Of a stretch of 51,062 bases of DNA, positions 33,583-41,758 are shown one piece after another. The notes beneath the pieces were generated by a model that saw only the letters and a program-made list of their open reading frames with translations, was not told where the DNA came from and made no database searches. The stretch lies in contig NZ_CAMXVC010000007.1 of NCBI RefSeq assembly GCF_947252345.1, positions 1 through 51,062 of the forward strand. The letters are read 5' to 3'. This stretch comes from an uncultured Finegoldia sp. (GTDB lineage Bacteria > Bacillota > Clostridia > Tissierellales > Peptoniphilaceae). Each line of letters starts with the position of its first letter. Position 1 is the first letter of the stretch. Made by a program: the position numbers and the translations under genes.

Positions 33583-33956
33583 TAATTCACCACATCTATA
33601 TCATTTTTGTTTTGTTTACTGGCTTTCACTTCTACCACTAATTTGTTTGGAAGGCACACTATAACATCACCCGGCTTTTCTATTTTACCTTTTAAAATAC
33701 ACAATTTATCTGGACAATCAGAATCACTTATCCACACGCTGTAACCATTAATATGAACTACGTTGTGTCCGTATTTATTATCAATCTTGTAATTATAATC
33801 TTCAACTGGCAGAGTAATCTGTTTTATTTCTTTTCCATTCACTTGAATTGACACGTATCTGTCTTGTGAATTTGCGTTGTCGATGTTCATCACGACAAAA
33901 AGAATTGCCGAAAAGCACAACAAAAACCCAACCAAAATTTTATCGTATTTTGTCAT
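33579..33956 (-). CDS. NusG domain II-containing protein, membrane-anchored
   Basis: 125 residues, with one N-terminal membrane span (ILVGFLLCFSAILFVVM) and an external beta-rich NusG_II (DUF1312) domain. Family segments seen are IQVNGKEIKQITLP, VHINGYSVWISDSDCPDKLCILKG with the Cys pair, and PGDVIVCLPNKLVVEV. It starts the transcription unit that runs through radC, mreBCD and PBP2. The partner Gx transporter overlaps it. Its role is unknown; it often occurs with redox and FMN-transfer genes. Confidence 0.9.
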   Translation of the reverse strand: MTKYDKILVGFLLCFSAILFVVMNIDNANSQDRYVSIQVNGKEIKQITLPVEDYNYKIDNKYGHNVVHINGYSVWISDSDCPDKLCILKGKIEKPGDVIVCLPNKLVVEVKASKQNKNDIDVVNY

Positions 33957-33976
33957 ATCTTACTCCTTTAAACTAC

Positions 33977-34011
33977 ATTATAGTTTATCATTTTATCGTG
34001 TATATTTTCAA
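33977..34011 (-). promoter_or_regulatory. Candidate promoter of the NusG_II-radC-mre operon
   Basis: On the minus strand TTGAAA (34006-34011) lies 18 bp before TAAACT (33982-33987), immediately followed by a consensus TATAAT (33977-33982 on the given strand). Either can be the -10. It is 20-30 bases from the start codon. Confidence 0.5.
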
Positions 34012-34040
34012 GATAAAAGAAAAATCCTTGATTTTAATTT

Positions 34041-34073
34041 CAAAAAAAGAACTCCGATTTATTCGAAGTTCTT
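34041..34073 (-). terminator. Intrinsic terminator of pcp
   Basis: On the minus strand AAGAACTTCGA pairs with TCGGAGTTCTT (34063-34073 with 34047-34057) and is followed by a run of Ts, 35 bases after the stop codon. Confidence 0.88.
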
Positions 34074-34105
34074 GTGAATTAATATTTAATTTGTTTTGAA
34101 AAATT

Positions 34106-34747
34106 TTAATGAGTTTTTCCGCCTGTAACTTTGATGTCTTCGTCGTTTTCAATTACAGCCTCAATCGCTTTTTCCAATGCTGTGACGATTGTTTGCAAAC
34201 TCATTGACGCTGTGTGAGCTTTATTCAAAACCTGTTCTGGCAAAAATGGAATATGAATAAATCCCGTTCTCATATTTGGATATTCAGTGGCTTTTAAATG
34301 TGCCATTCCATAAGCGACGTGATTGCAGATAAATGTTCCCGCCGTATTTGATACAGATGCTGGAATATTCGCTTGTTTTATCTTTTCGACAATCGCTTTG
34401 ATTGGAAGCGTCAACAAGTAAGCATCAGGGCCATCTTCTGCGATTTTTTCGTCTATCGGTTGATTTCCTTCGTTGTCTTTGATTCTACAATCGTCAATGT
34501 TAATCGCAACCCTTTCAACCGTAATATCTTCACGTCCACCAGCTTGACCGACAGAAATCACAACATCAGGTTTGACTTCTTTGATTTTCTCTTTTAATTT
34601 ATCTACGCTTTTTCCAATCACCGTTGGAATTTCTATTTTTATAACTTCATTTCCTTTGATTGAATCTGGCAAAAGCTTAACCGCCTCGATTGCGGGATTA
34701 ATTTTTTCTCCTCCAAATGGGTCAAATCCAGATACTAATATTTTCAT
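34106..34747 (-). CDS. pcp: Pyroglutamyl-peptidase I
   Basis: A cysteine peptidase that removes N-terminal pyroglutamate from peptides. The 213-residue chain has ILVSGFDPFGGEKINPA at the start. The catalytic triad is visible: Glu in DITVERVAINIDD near 81, Cys in SNTAGTFICNHVAYG near 143 and His in RTGFIHIPFLPEQ near 167. The ATG at 34747 is preceded by TAGGAGGAAAATT; a reading from 34768 has no such site. It is the last gene of the DUF969-DUF979-pcp operon, ten bases behind DUF979. The released 5-oxoproline or peptides may be linked to that membrane pair. Confidence 0.95.
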   Translation of the reverse strand: MKILVSGFDPFGGEKINPAIEAVKLLPDSIKGNEVIKIEIPTVIGKSVDKLKEKIKEVKPDVVISVGQAGGREDITVERVAINIDDCRIKDNEGNQPIDEKIAEDGPDAYLLTLPIKAIVEKIKQANIPASVSNTAGTFICNHVAYGMAHLKATEYPNMRTGFIHIPFLPEQVLNKAHTASMSLQTIVTALEKAIEAVIENDEDIKVTGGKTH

Positions 34748-34757
34748 AATTTTCCTC

Positions 34758-35744
34758 CTAAAAAGCAAGTAGCATTAACAAAACAATGTGAACAACAATA
34801 AGAGCTAGTGCAACTGGAAATTGTGCTTTGATAACTCCATTTTTGTCCTTCATTTCCAATATTGCCGCTGGAACAATGTTAAAGTTAGCAGCCATCGGCG
34901 TAATTAAAGTACCACAATAACCGGCAGTCATTCCAAGTGATGTGACAACAGCAGGATTAGCACCTTTTGCAATCAACAACGGAACGCCTATTCCCAAAGT
35001 GATAACAGTGAACGCTGCAAAGGCGTTTCCCATAATCATTGTGAAAACAACCATACCGACAATGTACGCAACTGCCGCCGCAAAAATTCCAGCATGGCCA
35101 ACCATTCCCGTAGCCAACGTTCCAATTAATTTTCCTACTCCGGCCGATGCAAATATAACTCCCAAACCACCTAACAATTGTGGAAGAAGCGATGAAGCAC
35201 CGACTTGCATCAACATTTTTGTAGTATCATCAGCAGTTTGTTTTGCCTTTGGCTTGGCAATTATTACCGCTATCACATACGCCAACACCGATGAAATAGT
35301 CAACACTTGTGCAGCCGACAACGAGAACACGCCCTTGGAATTTTGCAAAGGTATGTTAAAAGATTTAAGCTGCGACAAAAGCATAGCACTGATTCCCATA
35401 ACCAAAGCAGGAATTAAAATCTTGCCACCAACCTTATCGGCATTTGCCCTTCTCTCCTCGTCAGTAACTTCCTCGAACTCACCTGGTTTGATTTTATTAA
35501 AAATCGACAAAGCGCCCAAGAACAATAAAATCACTCCGACAATAATTCCACCGGATTCTATATGTCTGACCAAAAAACCACCACAGCCAAACAATATCCC
35601 CAACAAAATCCAAAAAAGCATAGTACCAATCCTAGCTTCCTTATTAAACCTTGCACGAATGCCTGCCATTATGCAAATAACCGCACACAACATATATGCT
35701 ATTTCGTCAAGAATTATTTTATTATCTACAAAAAAATCAAGCAT
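34758..35744 (-). CDS. DUF979 membrane protein (probable permease subunit)
   Basis: A 328-residue multi-pass protein, about nine hydrophobic helices, with Gly-rich segments such as LLPQLLGGLGVIFASAGVGKLIGTLATGMVGHAG and FTMIMGNAFAAFTVITLGIGVPLL, typical of DUF979. The paired gene DUF969 overlaps it by eight bases. The pair resembles two halves of an ion-coupled carboxylate-type permease. Co-occurrence with pyroglutamyl peptidase suggests transport of 5-oxoproline or pyroglutamyl peptides. Function is inference. Confidence 0.85.
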   Translation of the reverse strand: MLDFFVDNKIILDEIAYMLCAVICIMAGIRARFNKEARIGTMLFWILLGILFGCGGFLVRHIESGGIIVGVILLFLGALSIFNKIKPGEFEEVTDEERRANADKVGGKILIPALVMGISAMLLSQLKSFNIPLQNSKGVFSLSAAQVLTISSVLAYVIAVIIAKPKAKQTADDTTKMLMQVGASSLLPQLLGGLGVIFASAGVGKLIGTLATGMVGHAGIFAAAVAYIVGMVVFTMIMGNAFAAFTVITLGIGVPLLIAKGANPAVVTSLGMTAGYCGTLITPMAANFNIVPAAILEMKDKNGVIKAQFPVALALIVVHIVLLMLLAF

Positions 35745-36411
35745 TTTTACTGTCCTTTCTAAGTTTCATTTCAAACATAAAGCATTGTATTAAAGAAATA
35801 ACCAACATACTAACACCGGCAAAAATCGACCATTTTGCGATATCGGCAGTTTCCAACGGATAACCTGCATCCTTCAAAGTCGTTTGCATCAACAAAACGC
35901 CCGATGCTAGTGGAAATATATTTTGTCCGTAAAAATTACCATAATTCTCAACAGCAGCTGCAAGTCCCTTTAATTCGTCAAGCCTAACTTCGGTCAAATC
36001 AACTTTTTTCAAAGCCGCTCCTTCTGCCATCGGCAAAATCAATGGACGAATAAATTGAACGTGACCACCAAGCCTCAAAGAAAACGCCGCCGCAACCCAT
36101 CTTATAAACAAATAAATCCACAAAACAGAACCCGCACTGGCAAGTTTAAATTTAGAAATAAAATCCTTCGCCTTTTCCTTAAGCCCGTATCTCTCCATAA
36201 TTGCAATTACAGGAAAAGAAATTAAAAACAAACTCATTAGCCTATTATTTACAAATCCCTCTCCCATTATTTTCAACGTTCCTGCTAATCCAAGTCCCCC
36301 AGCAAGACCTGTAACCAGCCCTGCAAGTAAAACTATTCCCAAAACGTCAAGTTTTAAAGCAAAACCAACTACAATAATCAATATTCCTATGAATACCAAA
36401 TAATCTGCCAT
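35737..36411 (-). CDS. DUF969 membrane protein (probable permease subunit)
   Basis: A 224-residue integral membrane protein with about six hydrophobic segments. DUF969 features are the start MADYLVFIGILIIVVGFALKLDVLGIVLLAGLVTGLAGG, then FVNNRLMSLFLISFPVIAIMERYGLKEKA and a long LRLGGHVQFIRPLILPMAEGAA segment. It is the first gene of the DUF969-DUF979-pcp operon, behind GGAGGGTTATC. A motif AGTAGCTAATAA in its leader recurs upstream of thiE. Confidence 0.85.
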   Translation of the reverse strand: MADYLVFIGILIIVVGFALKLDVLGIVLLAGLVTGLAGGLGLAGTLKIMGEGFVNNRLMSLFLISFPVIAIMERYGLKEKAKDFISKFKLASAGSVLWIYLFIRWVAAAFSLRLGGHVQFIRPLILPMAEGAALKKVDLTEVRLDELKGLAAAVENYGNFYGQNIFPLASGVLLMQTTLKDAGYPLETADIAKWSIFAGVSMLVISLIQCFMFEMKLRKDSKNA

Positions 36412-36490
36412 GATAACCCTCCTTAGTTTTTATTAGCTACTAATAAATAATAACTTCTCCATTATATACCCGATACTTTTGCATTTTAAA
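36412..36490 (-). promoter_or_regulatory. Leader and promoter of DUF969-DUF979-pcp
   Basis: On the minus strand TATAAT lies at about 36462-36467 with a poor -35 (TTAAAA). Downstream are a TTAGTAGCTAA dyad (36430-36441 is the shared AGTAGCTAATAA) and the ribosome site. The remaining sequence to 36620 is AT-rich filler, over 80 percent A and T, with nothing recognised. Confidence 0.4.
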
Positions 36491-36614
36491 CTGCGATTTT
36501 AATTTTTATAAAACAAAACAAAATTTTCTAAAATTTAAAAATCATTATATTCTTATTCTTAAATTCCAAAAAAATTTTTAATTCCTAAAATTTTAATTTC
36601 AAAAATTGTTTTCA

Positions 36615-36652
36615 ATAAAAAACAGACCGTCATATTTAATGTGACGGTCTGT
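36615..36652 (-). terminator. Intrinsic terminator of the rnf operon
   Basis: On the minus strand ACAGACCGTCA and TGACGGTCTGT (36642-36652 with 36622-36632) form a perfect 11-bp stem followed by six Ts, just past the rnfB stop. Confidence 0.93.
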
Positions 36653-36660
36653 CAAAATTT

Positions 36661-37512
36661 TTAAGCTTCTTTGACTTTAGCTTCCTCTGCCTTAGCCTTT
36701 GCTTGTTCTTCTTTGATTTTTAATCCTGGATAAATTGCTTTTGTAGGACACTTGTCTATCGCCTTTTGAACTTGTTCTTTATCCAATCCTTCAGCGTAAT
36801 TGAAATGAGCTAAGTTGTCTTCAACTTTGAATCCATCAGGGCACATTTTTGCACAAATTCCACAAGAAATACATCCAACTTTACAATACTGTCTTACATC
36901 TTTTCCTTTATCGTGGCTGTTACATCTTACGTAAACTTCTTGGTCGTAATCTACAAGTTTGATGATATCTCTTGGACAAATTTCAATACATTTTTTGCAA
37001 GATGTACATTTTTCTTTGTCTACAATTGCAATGCCATCAATGATGTGAATTGCATCAAAATCACAAACATGAACACAAGTTCCACATCCCAAACATCCGT
37101 TAGGACAAGTTTTGCTTCCACCTTGTAAATTATGATTTACTCTACAATCCATTATGCCTTTGTATTTGAATTTTTCTGTTGCGTATTCTGGTTTTCCTTG
37201 ACACATTACACAGGCAACTTGTTTTACTGAATCGACAGCGTCTGCTCCCATAAATGCCGCTAGTTTGTCTGCAACTTCCTTTCCACCTACTGGACAAGAA
37301 TTGCAAGCAGCTCCTTTGTTTACAATCGCATCTGCAAGTCCATCACAACCTGGAAATCCACATGCACCGCAGTTTGCTCCAGGCAACATTTCTCTTACTT
37401 TTAATACTCGTCTATCTACTTGAACTTCGAATTTTTTAGATGCGTATCCCAACAATAGCGCAAATAAAATTCCCAACGTTCCCAAAATTATAAATGGAGT
37501 TAAAATTGTCAT
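36661..37512 (-). CDS. rnfB: Rnf complex iron-sulfur subunit RnfB
   Basis: The electron-entry subunit that takes electrons from reduced ferredoxin. 283 residues: an N-terminal membrane span (LTPFIILGTLGILFALLLGYA), a first Cys cluster (PGANCGACGFPGCDG and CNSCP), then ferredoxin-like clusters CLGCGTCVHVCDFDA near 141, CTSCKKCIEICPRD near 172 and CISCGICAKMCPDGF near 217. The C-terminus is a Lys/Ala/Glu-rich tail. It is the last gene of rnfCDGEAB. Confidence 0.97.
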   Translation of the reverse strand: MTILTPFIILGTLGILFALLLGYASKKFEVQVDRRVLKVREMLPGANCGACGFPGCDGLADAIVNKGAACNSCPVGGKEVADKLAAFMGADAVDSVKQVACVMCQGKPEYATEKFKYKGIMDCRVNHNLQGGSKTCPNGCLGCGTCVHVCDFDAIHIIDGIAIVDKEKCTSCKKCIEICPRDIIKLVDYDQEVYVRCNSHDKGKDVRQYCKVGCISCGICAKMCPDGFKVEDNLAHFNYAEGLDKEQVQKAIDKCPTKAIYPGLKIKEEQAKAKAEEAKVKEA

Positions 37513-37522
37513 TTAATGCCTC

Positions 37523-38104
37523 CTATACCAATCCGCCGAATCCAAAGAATGTCATCGCCATCAATCCGATTGTAATAAACGCAATTGGTACACCTTTAAA
37601 ACTTTCAGGAACATTTTTACTTAATGCGACTCTTTCTCTGATTGCAGATAATAAAGTTATCGCCAAAATGAAACCAAGAGAAGCACCGATAGCACTTGCA
37701 ATTGTTTCGATTAAGTTGTATTTTTCTTTTATATTTGCCAATGCAACCCCTAATACTACACAGTTTGTAGTGATAAGAGGAAGGAACACACCGAGTGCCG
37801 AATACAAATTAGGACTCAGTTTCTTCAATGCCATTTCTACAAATTGTACTAGAGTTGCTATTACCAATATGAACACTATGGTTTGCATGTATTCAATGTG
37901 AAATCTCTCTAGTATTTGAATTTGGAAAATATAAGTGATGACAGACGCTATTGTTATTACAAAAAATACTGCCATACCCATACCGATAGCTGTTTCAGTT
38001 TTTGAGGATACACCTATCAATGGACAAAGTCCCAAGAATTGACCAAATACATAGTTGTTTACCAATAAGTAGAGAACTATTATTTTAAATATATTTGCTA
38101 ACAT
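37523..38104 (-). CDS. rnfA: Rnf complex membrane subunit RnfA
   Basis: A 193-residue, six-span integral membrane subunit. Family segments: IIVLYLLVNNYVFGQFLGLCPLIGVS, with the conserved Cys of the membrane [2Fe-2S] site, and FLPLITTNCVVLGVALAN with the second Cys. It is a paralogue of RnfE, whose gene it overlaps by one base. Confidence 0.96.
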   Translation of the reverse strand: MLANIFKIIVLYLLVNNYVFGQFLGLCPLIGVSSKTETAIGMGMAVFFVITIASVITYIFQIQILERFHIEYMQTIVFILVIATLVQFVEMALKKLSPNLYSALGVFLPLITTNCVVLGVALANIKEKYNLIETIASAIGASLGFILAITLLSAIRERVALSKNVPESFKGVPIAFITIGLMAMTFFGFGGLV

Positions 38105-38730
38105 TAGTTTTCACCTCTCATATTGTTCTTCTTTCTTTCTTGTTTAGTCAAGAAATAATTGTAAGTTGCTAGTAAGCATCCCAAAACCATAAATGCTCCA
38201 GGAGCTGCTGCCATGATACCAATTGGAGGTATTTTCCCGATGACAAGATTTCCCAAAATCTTACCTGAACCTAATAATTCTCTTATGAATGCAACCAAAC
38301 AGATTACAATTCCATATCCCAAACCATTTGAAATACCATCTAATAATGATAAGAATAGACCATTTTTAGATGCAAATGATTCAGCTCTTGCCAAAATTAT
38401 ACAGTTTACTACGATAAGTGGAACGAATGCTCCCAATGAAGCATACAATGCTGGTACAAATGCTTCTAGTATCATTGAAACTAATGTTACAAATGTTGCG
38501 ATAACTACGATATACGCAGGTATTCTAACTTTTGATGGTATGAAATTTCTAAGTAATGATATTACGATATTTGAACATATCAATACGAATGTGAACGCCG
38601 CAGTCATACCAATTGCGTTTTGAACTGATGTTGATACACCAAGTACAGAACACAAACCAACTAATTGGATTAAAACCGGGTTGTTCTTTAGAATACTACT
38701 CTTAAATACTTCTGATGCTTTAGTTTTCAT
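38104..38730 (-). CDS. rnfE: Rnf complex membrane subunit RnfE
   Basis: A 208-residue membrane subunit. NPVLIQLVGLCSVLGVSTS and FVPLIVVNCIILARAE hold the paired Cys that with RnfA form the intramembrane iron-sulfur centre. About six hydrophobic helices are visible. It overlaps rnfA and is 12 bases behind rnfG. Confidence 0.96.
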   Translation of the reverse strand: MKTKASEVFKSSILKNNPVLIQLVGLCSVLGVSTSVQNAIGMTAAFTFVLICSNIVISLLRNFIPSKVRIPAYIVVIATFVTLVSMILEAFVPALYASLGAFVPLIVVNCIILARAESFASKNGLFLSLLDGISNGLGYGIVICLVAFIRELLGSGKILGNLVIGKIPPIGIMAAAPGAFMVLGCLLATYNYFLTKQERKKNNMRGEN

Positions 38731-38742
38731 AATCTAGCCTCC

Positions 38743-39315
38743 TTATTTTAATCCCGCATTAGCTTTTTGTGCTACATTCAATGCGTTCTTAGCTGCAGTA
38801 GTGGAGTAAGTAGCCCCACTCAAAGCTTGTATTTCATTGTCAGCTTGAGGTTTTTTCTCAGCTTTTATTTCTTTTTTCATGGATTTTCCAATTACCGCAT
38901 TCACAAACTCAGGCTCACCTATTCTACTGCCGATACCTGGAGTTTCTTGCGTTTCAAGAATTGAATATCCAACTATTTTTTCTTCATTGTCTACGCCGAT
39001 TACGAATACTACATTTCCTGAATATCCACCGACGCCTGTAGTTTTATATACATGACCTACAGTTTTGCCACCTTGGATGGCTTCTTGTACGTCATTCAAA
39101 TTTTCGTCTTTAGATTGTAAATCTTTTAATTTTGCAGGGTCAACTGCCTTGAATGATTCTGCTTTTGGATAAGCAACCTTCAAAGATTTTTGATAATTTG
39201 CCAACCTTTTTGCTTCAATTATAGGACTTGTAACTTGGTTACTAAATGCAAGTACAATCGCACTAATTGCTGTGATAATGAACAATCTTATAGCTAAACT
39301 TATTGATTCTCTCAT
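38743..39315 (-). CDS. rnfG: Rnf complex FMN-binding subunit RnfG
   Basis: A 190-residue, single-span, externally facing subunit. The covalent FMN site is the SGATYST motif near 171 (Thr). Upstream segments GVGGYSGNVVFVIGVDNEEKIVGYSILETQETPGIGSRI match the FMN-binding domain. It overlaps rnfD by four bases. FMN attachment needs an ApbE enzyme, which is not in the window. Confidence 0.96.
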   Translation of the reverse strand: MRESISLAIRLFIITAISAIVLAFSNQVTSPIIEAKRLANYQKSLKVAYPKAESFKAVDPAKLKDLQSKDENLNDVQEAIQGGKTVGHVYKTTGVGGYSGNVVFVIGVDNEEKIVGYSILETQETPGIGSRIGEPEFVNAVIGKSMKKEIKAEKKPQADNEIQALSGATYSTTAAKNALNVAQKANAGLK

Positions 39316-40283
39316 ATTCCTTGTTTACCCCCTCTACCGATTGGTGTTGGAACTGTATACTGATCGATAAATGGAACCGCACAGTTCATAAATATTATCG
39401 CATAAGACACACCTTCTGGAAGATTACCAAATTGTCTTATAATCGCTGTGAAAAATCCACAGCCAATTGCGAAAATAATTTGTCCTTTGGGAGTAACCGG
39501 ACTTGTAGAATAATCTGTAGCCATGTAGAATGCACCAAGAATCAAACCACCTATGAAAATGTTCATAGCTGCGTCTTCAAATCCTACACCGCAAATAAGT
39601 AATGTAACAAATGTTGTCAATATGTACACTACTGGTATTCTAAGAGTAATTACCCTTCTGTATAAAAGATATGCTACACCTATAAGCAATGCCAATGCAC
39701 TAACTTCACCAATTGTTCCACCTAAGTTTCCGATGAATGCGTCTAAGAAACTTACTGGTTGACCGCCAGACAAAACTGTCGCATAAGTTTCAGCGTCAAC
39801 ACCTTTTTGTGTTAGTGGTGCTGTGTAGTTACTCATAGCAGATGCCCAACTTGCCATAATAAAAGCACGTCCAGCAAGTGCTGGGTTCATAAAGTTTGAA
39901 CCTATTCCGCCAAATAATTGTTTAACAATTATTATAGAAAAAACAGAGCCTATAACTATCATCGGAATCGGCAATGTAACTGGAACGTTGAATGCCAACA
40001 AAATCCCCGTAACAACAGCAGATAAATCTGAAATAGTTGAAGGTTGTTTCATTATTTTTTGATAACAATATTCTGATAATACGCAAGTAATCACTGCCGC
40101 TATTACCAACACTAAACTTCTCATTCCAAATTCGTAAACACTCATAATCAAAGCAGGAACCAATGCGATGATAACATCTAGCATTATTCTTTGAATAGAT
40201 TCTGCGCTTCTTTGATGAGGAGCAGCTTCTACGATTAAATGAGATAAGTCGTACTCTTGTTTTTTGATTTCTTTGTTTTCCAT
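39312..40283 (-). CDS. rnfD: Rnf complex membrane subunit RnfD
   Basis: A 323-residue polytopic subunit related to NqrB. The start EAAPHQRSAESIQRIMLDVIIALVPAL is typical, as is FGGIGSNFMNPALAGRAFIMASWA (about 125-148). The segment ATDYSTSPVTPKGQ near 268 contains Thr residues at the expected FMN site. About nine helices are seen. It begins four bases after rnfC. Confidence 0.95.
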   Translation of the reverse strand: MENKEIKKQEYDLSHLIVEAAPHQRSAESIQRIMLDVIIALVPALIMSVYEFGMRSLVLVIAAVITCVLSEYCYQKIMKQPSTISDLSAVVTGILLAFNVPVTLPIPMIVIGSVFSIIIVKQLFGGIGSNFMNPALAGRAFIMASWASAMSNYTAPLTQKGVDAETYATVLSGGQPVSFLDAFIGNLGGTIGEVSALALLIGVAYLLYRRVITLRIPVVYILTTFVTLLICGVGFEDAAMNIFIGGLILGAFYMATDYSTSPVTPKGQIIFAIGCGFFTAIIRQFGNLPEGVSYAIIFMNCAVPFIDQYTVPTPIGRGGKQGI

Positions 40284-40286
40284 AGA

Positions 40287-41615
40287 CTATCCCCTTTTCC
40301 TCTTTTGTGCTTTTAATTGAGTCTTTGCGTGTACAATTGCTTCTACTAATGGTCTATTTGATGGACAAATATAGCTGCAAGTTCCGCATTCTATGCAGTC
40401 ATTCAAGTGCAATTTTTCTGCTCCTTCAAAATCGCCATTCAATGATTTCAATTGCAAGAACAATGGCAATAAGTGAATTGGACATACATCTACACACTTC
40501 GCACATTTAATGCAAGGGTCTGGAGAAGCGAGAGTGGCGTCTTTTTCGTTCATGAAAATAAGACCACCTGTTGTTTTAACAGTTGGAGCTTCCAAATCAT
40601 ATTGGCACGCACCCATCATAGGTCCACCGACAACAATTTTGTATGGAGTTTCTTTGAATCCATCACAATAATCAACTAAATCTCTGAATTTAGTTCCGAT
40701 TGGAACGTAAACATTTTTAGGTTCTTTGATTGCAGAACCTGTCATAGTTACAATTCTATGAGTCAAAGGAATACTGTGAACTACGGCATCATAAATCGCC
40801 ATAGCACTTGAAATATTCAATCCTTGAACTCCTCTTTCGTTTGACCTTTGTGCTTTTGAAATTTTCTTACCAGTTATAGCGTTGATAAGTCTTCTTTCAT
40901 CACCTTGTGGATATTTAGTTTTAACAGAACAAATCGAAATATTTTTTTCATCTTTAGATGCGTTTTTCAAAATTCCGATAGCTTTTTGTTTGTTATCCTC
41001 AACCCCTATGTATCCTTTTTCACAATCCATCAGTTTCATGATTATTTTCAATCCACCAATTGCTTTTTGAGGATATAATTCCATATTAAGTTGGTCGCTT
41101 GTCAAGTAAGGTTCGCATTCTGCCCCATTCAATATAACCTGTTCGATGTTGTATTCAGGTTTTTTCTTCATCTTAAGATGTGTAGGAAATCCTGCTCCAC
41201 CCAAGCCGACAATGCCAGCTTCCTTAATTCTTTCTAGGATAACTTCTTTTGATAATTGTGTAAAATCATCATTAGTTTCAGTGTATCCTATTTCGTCTAA
41301 ACCGTCTGATTCGATTACTACAACTTCACCTTTTTGACCATTTGACAATACCATCTGCTCAATTTTCACAACCTTACCACTTACTGAACTGTGGACAGGT
41401 GCTGATATCGCCGCTTTAGATTCTCCAATTTTTTGTCCTACTTTTACCTCGTCTCCAACGGCAACCATCGGTGTGCAAGGAGCACCTATGTGTTGGTGCA
41501 TAGGAATATAAACCGTACTTGGTTTAAAATTTGTATCTAAAGGACAATTTTGAGTGTAGGATTTGTGGTCATCCATGTGAAATCCGCCTTTGAAAGTCAG
41601 ATTTTCTAAACTCAT
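40287..41615 (-). CDS. rnfC: Rnf complex NADH-binding subunit RnfC
   Basis: The NAD-reducing peripheral subunit. 442 residues: a beta-barrel start (PMHQHIGAPCTPMVAVGDEVKVGQKIGES), a flavin/NADH domain with GIVGLGGAGFPTHLKMK near 133, and two ferredoxin clusters CIKCAKCVDVCPIHLLP near 373 and CIECGTCSYICPSNRP near 411. The start has AAAGGGGTGATAA before it and lies only 27 bases after the tRNA-Leu 3' end. Confidence 0.97.
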   Translation of the reverse strand: MSLENLTFKGGFHMDDHKSYTQNCPLDTNFKPSTVYIPMHQHIGAPCTPMVAVGDEVKVGQKIGESKAAISAPVHSSVSGKVVKIEQMVLSNGQKGEVVVIESDGLDEIGYTETNDDFTQLSKEVILERIKEAGIVGLGGAGFPTHLKMKKKPEYNIEQVILNGAECEPYLTSDQLNMELYPQKAIGGLKIIMKLMDCEKGYIGVEDNKQKAIGILKNASKDEKNISICSVKTKYPQGDERRLINAITGKKISKAQRSNERGVQGLNISSAMAIYDAVVHSIPLTHRIVTMTGSAIKEPKNVYVPIGTKFRDLVDYCDGFKETPYKIVVGGPMMGACQYDLEAPTVKTTGGLIFMNEKDATLASPDPCIKCAKCVDVCPIHLLPLFLQLKSLNGDFEGAEKLHLNDCIECGTCSYICPSNRPLVEAIVHAKTQLKAQKRKRG

Positions 41616-41642
41616 TTTATCACCCCTTTAATAAAATAAAAA

Positions 41643-41728
41643 TGGTGCAGAGAAAGAGATTTGAACTCTCACGAGATTGCTCTCACTGCCCCCTCAAGAC
41701 AGCGTGTCTACCATTCCACCACCTCTGC
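41643..41728 (-). tRNA. tRNA-Leu, anticodon GAG
   Basis: Read on the minus strand: acceptor GCAGAGG with TCTCTGC, an A discriminator and encoded CCA (41643-41645). The anticodon arm CTGTC-TTGAGGG-GGCAG has GAG at the loop centre. A long variable arm (class II, as for leucine) and a TTCAAAT T-loop follow. It lies between the transglycosylase gene and rnfC with no terminator on its 3' side. Confidence 0.95.
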
Positions 41729-41734
41729 GTGAAT

Positions 41735-41758
41735 AAGACCTTATAAAGGTCTTTTTTT
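41735..41758 (+). terminator. Plus-strand terminator-like hairpin beside tRNA-Leu
   Basis: AAGACCTT and AAGGTCTT (three-base loop) followed by seven Ts on the plus strand. On the minus strand, the direction of all surrounding genes, no T-run follows the hairpin, so it would not stop their transcripts. It may stop antisense transcription or act as a processing hairpin upstream of the tRNA. Confidence 0.5.

Noticed and set aside
34942..35793. 283-codon plus-strand reading frame opposite DUF979
   Set aside because: It is the mirror of a hydrophobic gene with strong codon bias, has no ribosome site, and its sequence is Pro/Thr/Ala-rich with no domain.
36661..41615. Na+-translocating NADH:quinone reductase (Nqr) instead of Rnf
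   Set aside because: The RnfB and RnfC ferredoxin clusters and the C-D-G-E-A-B order are specific to Rnf; no NqrF is present.
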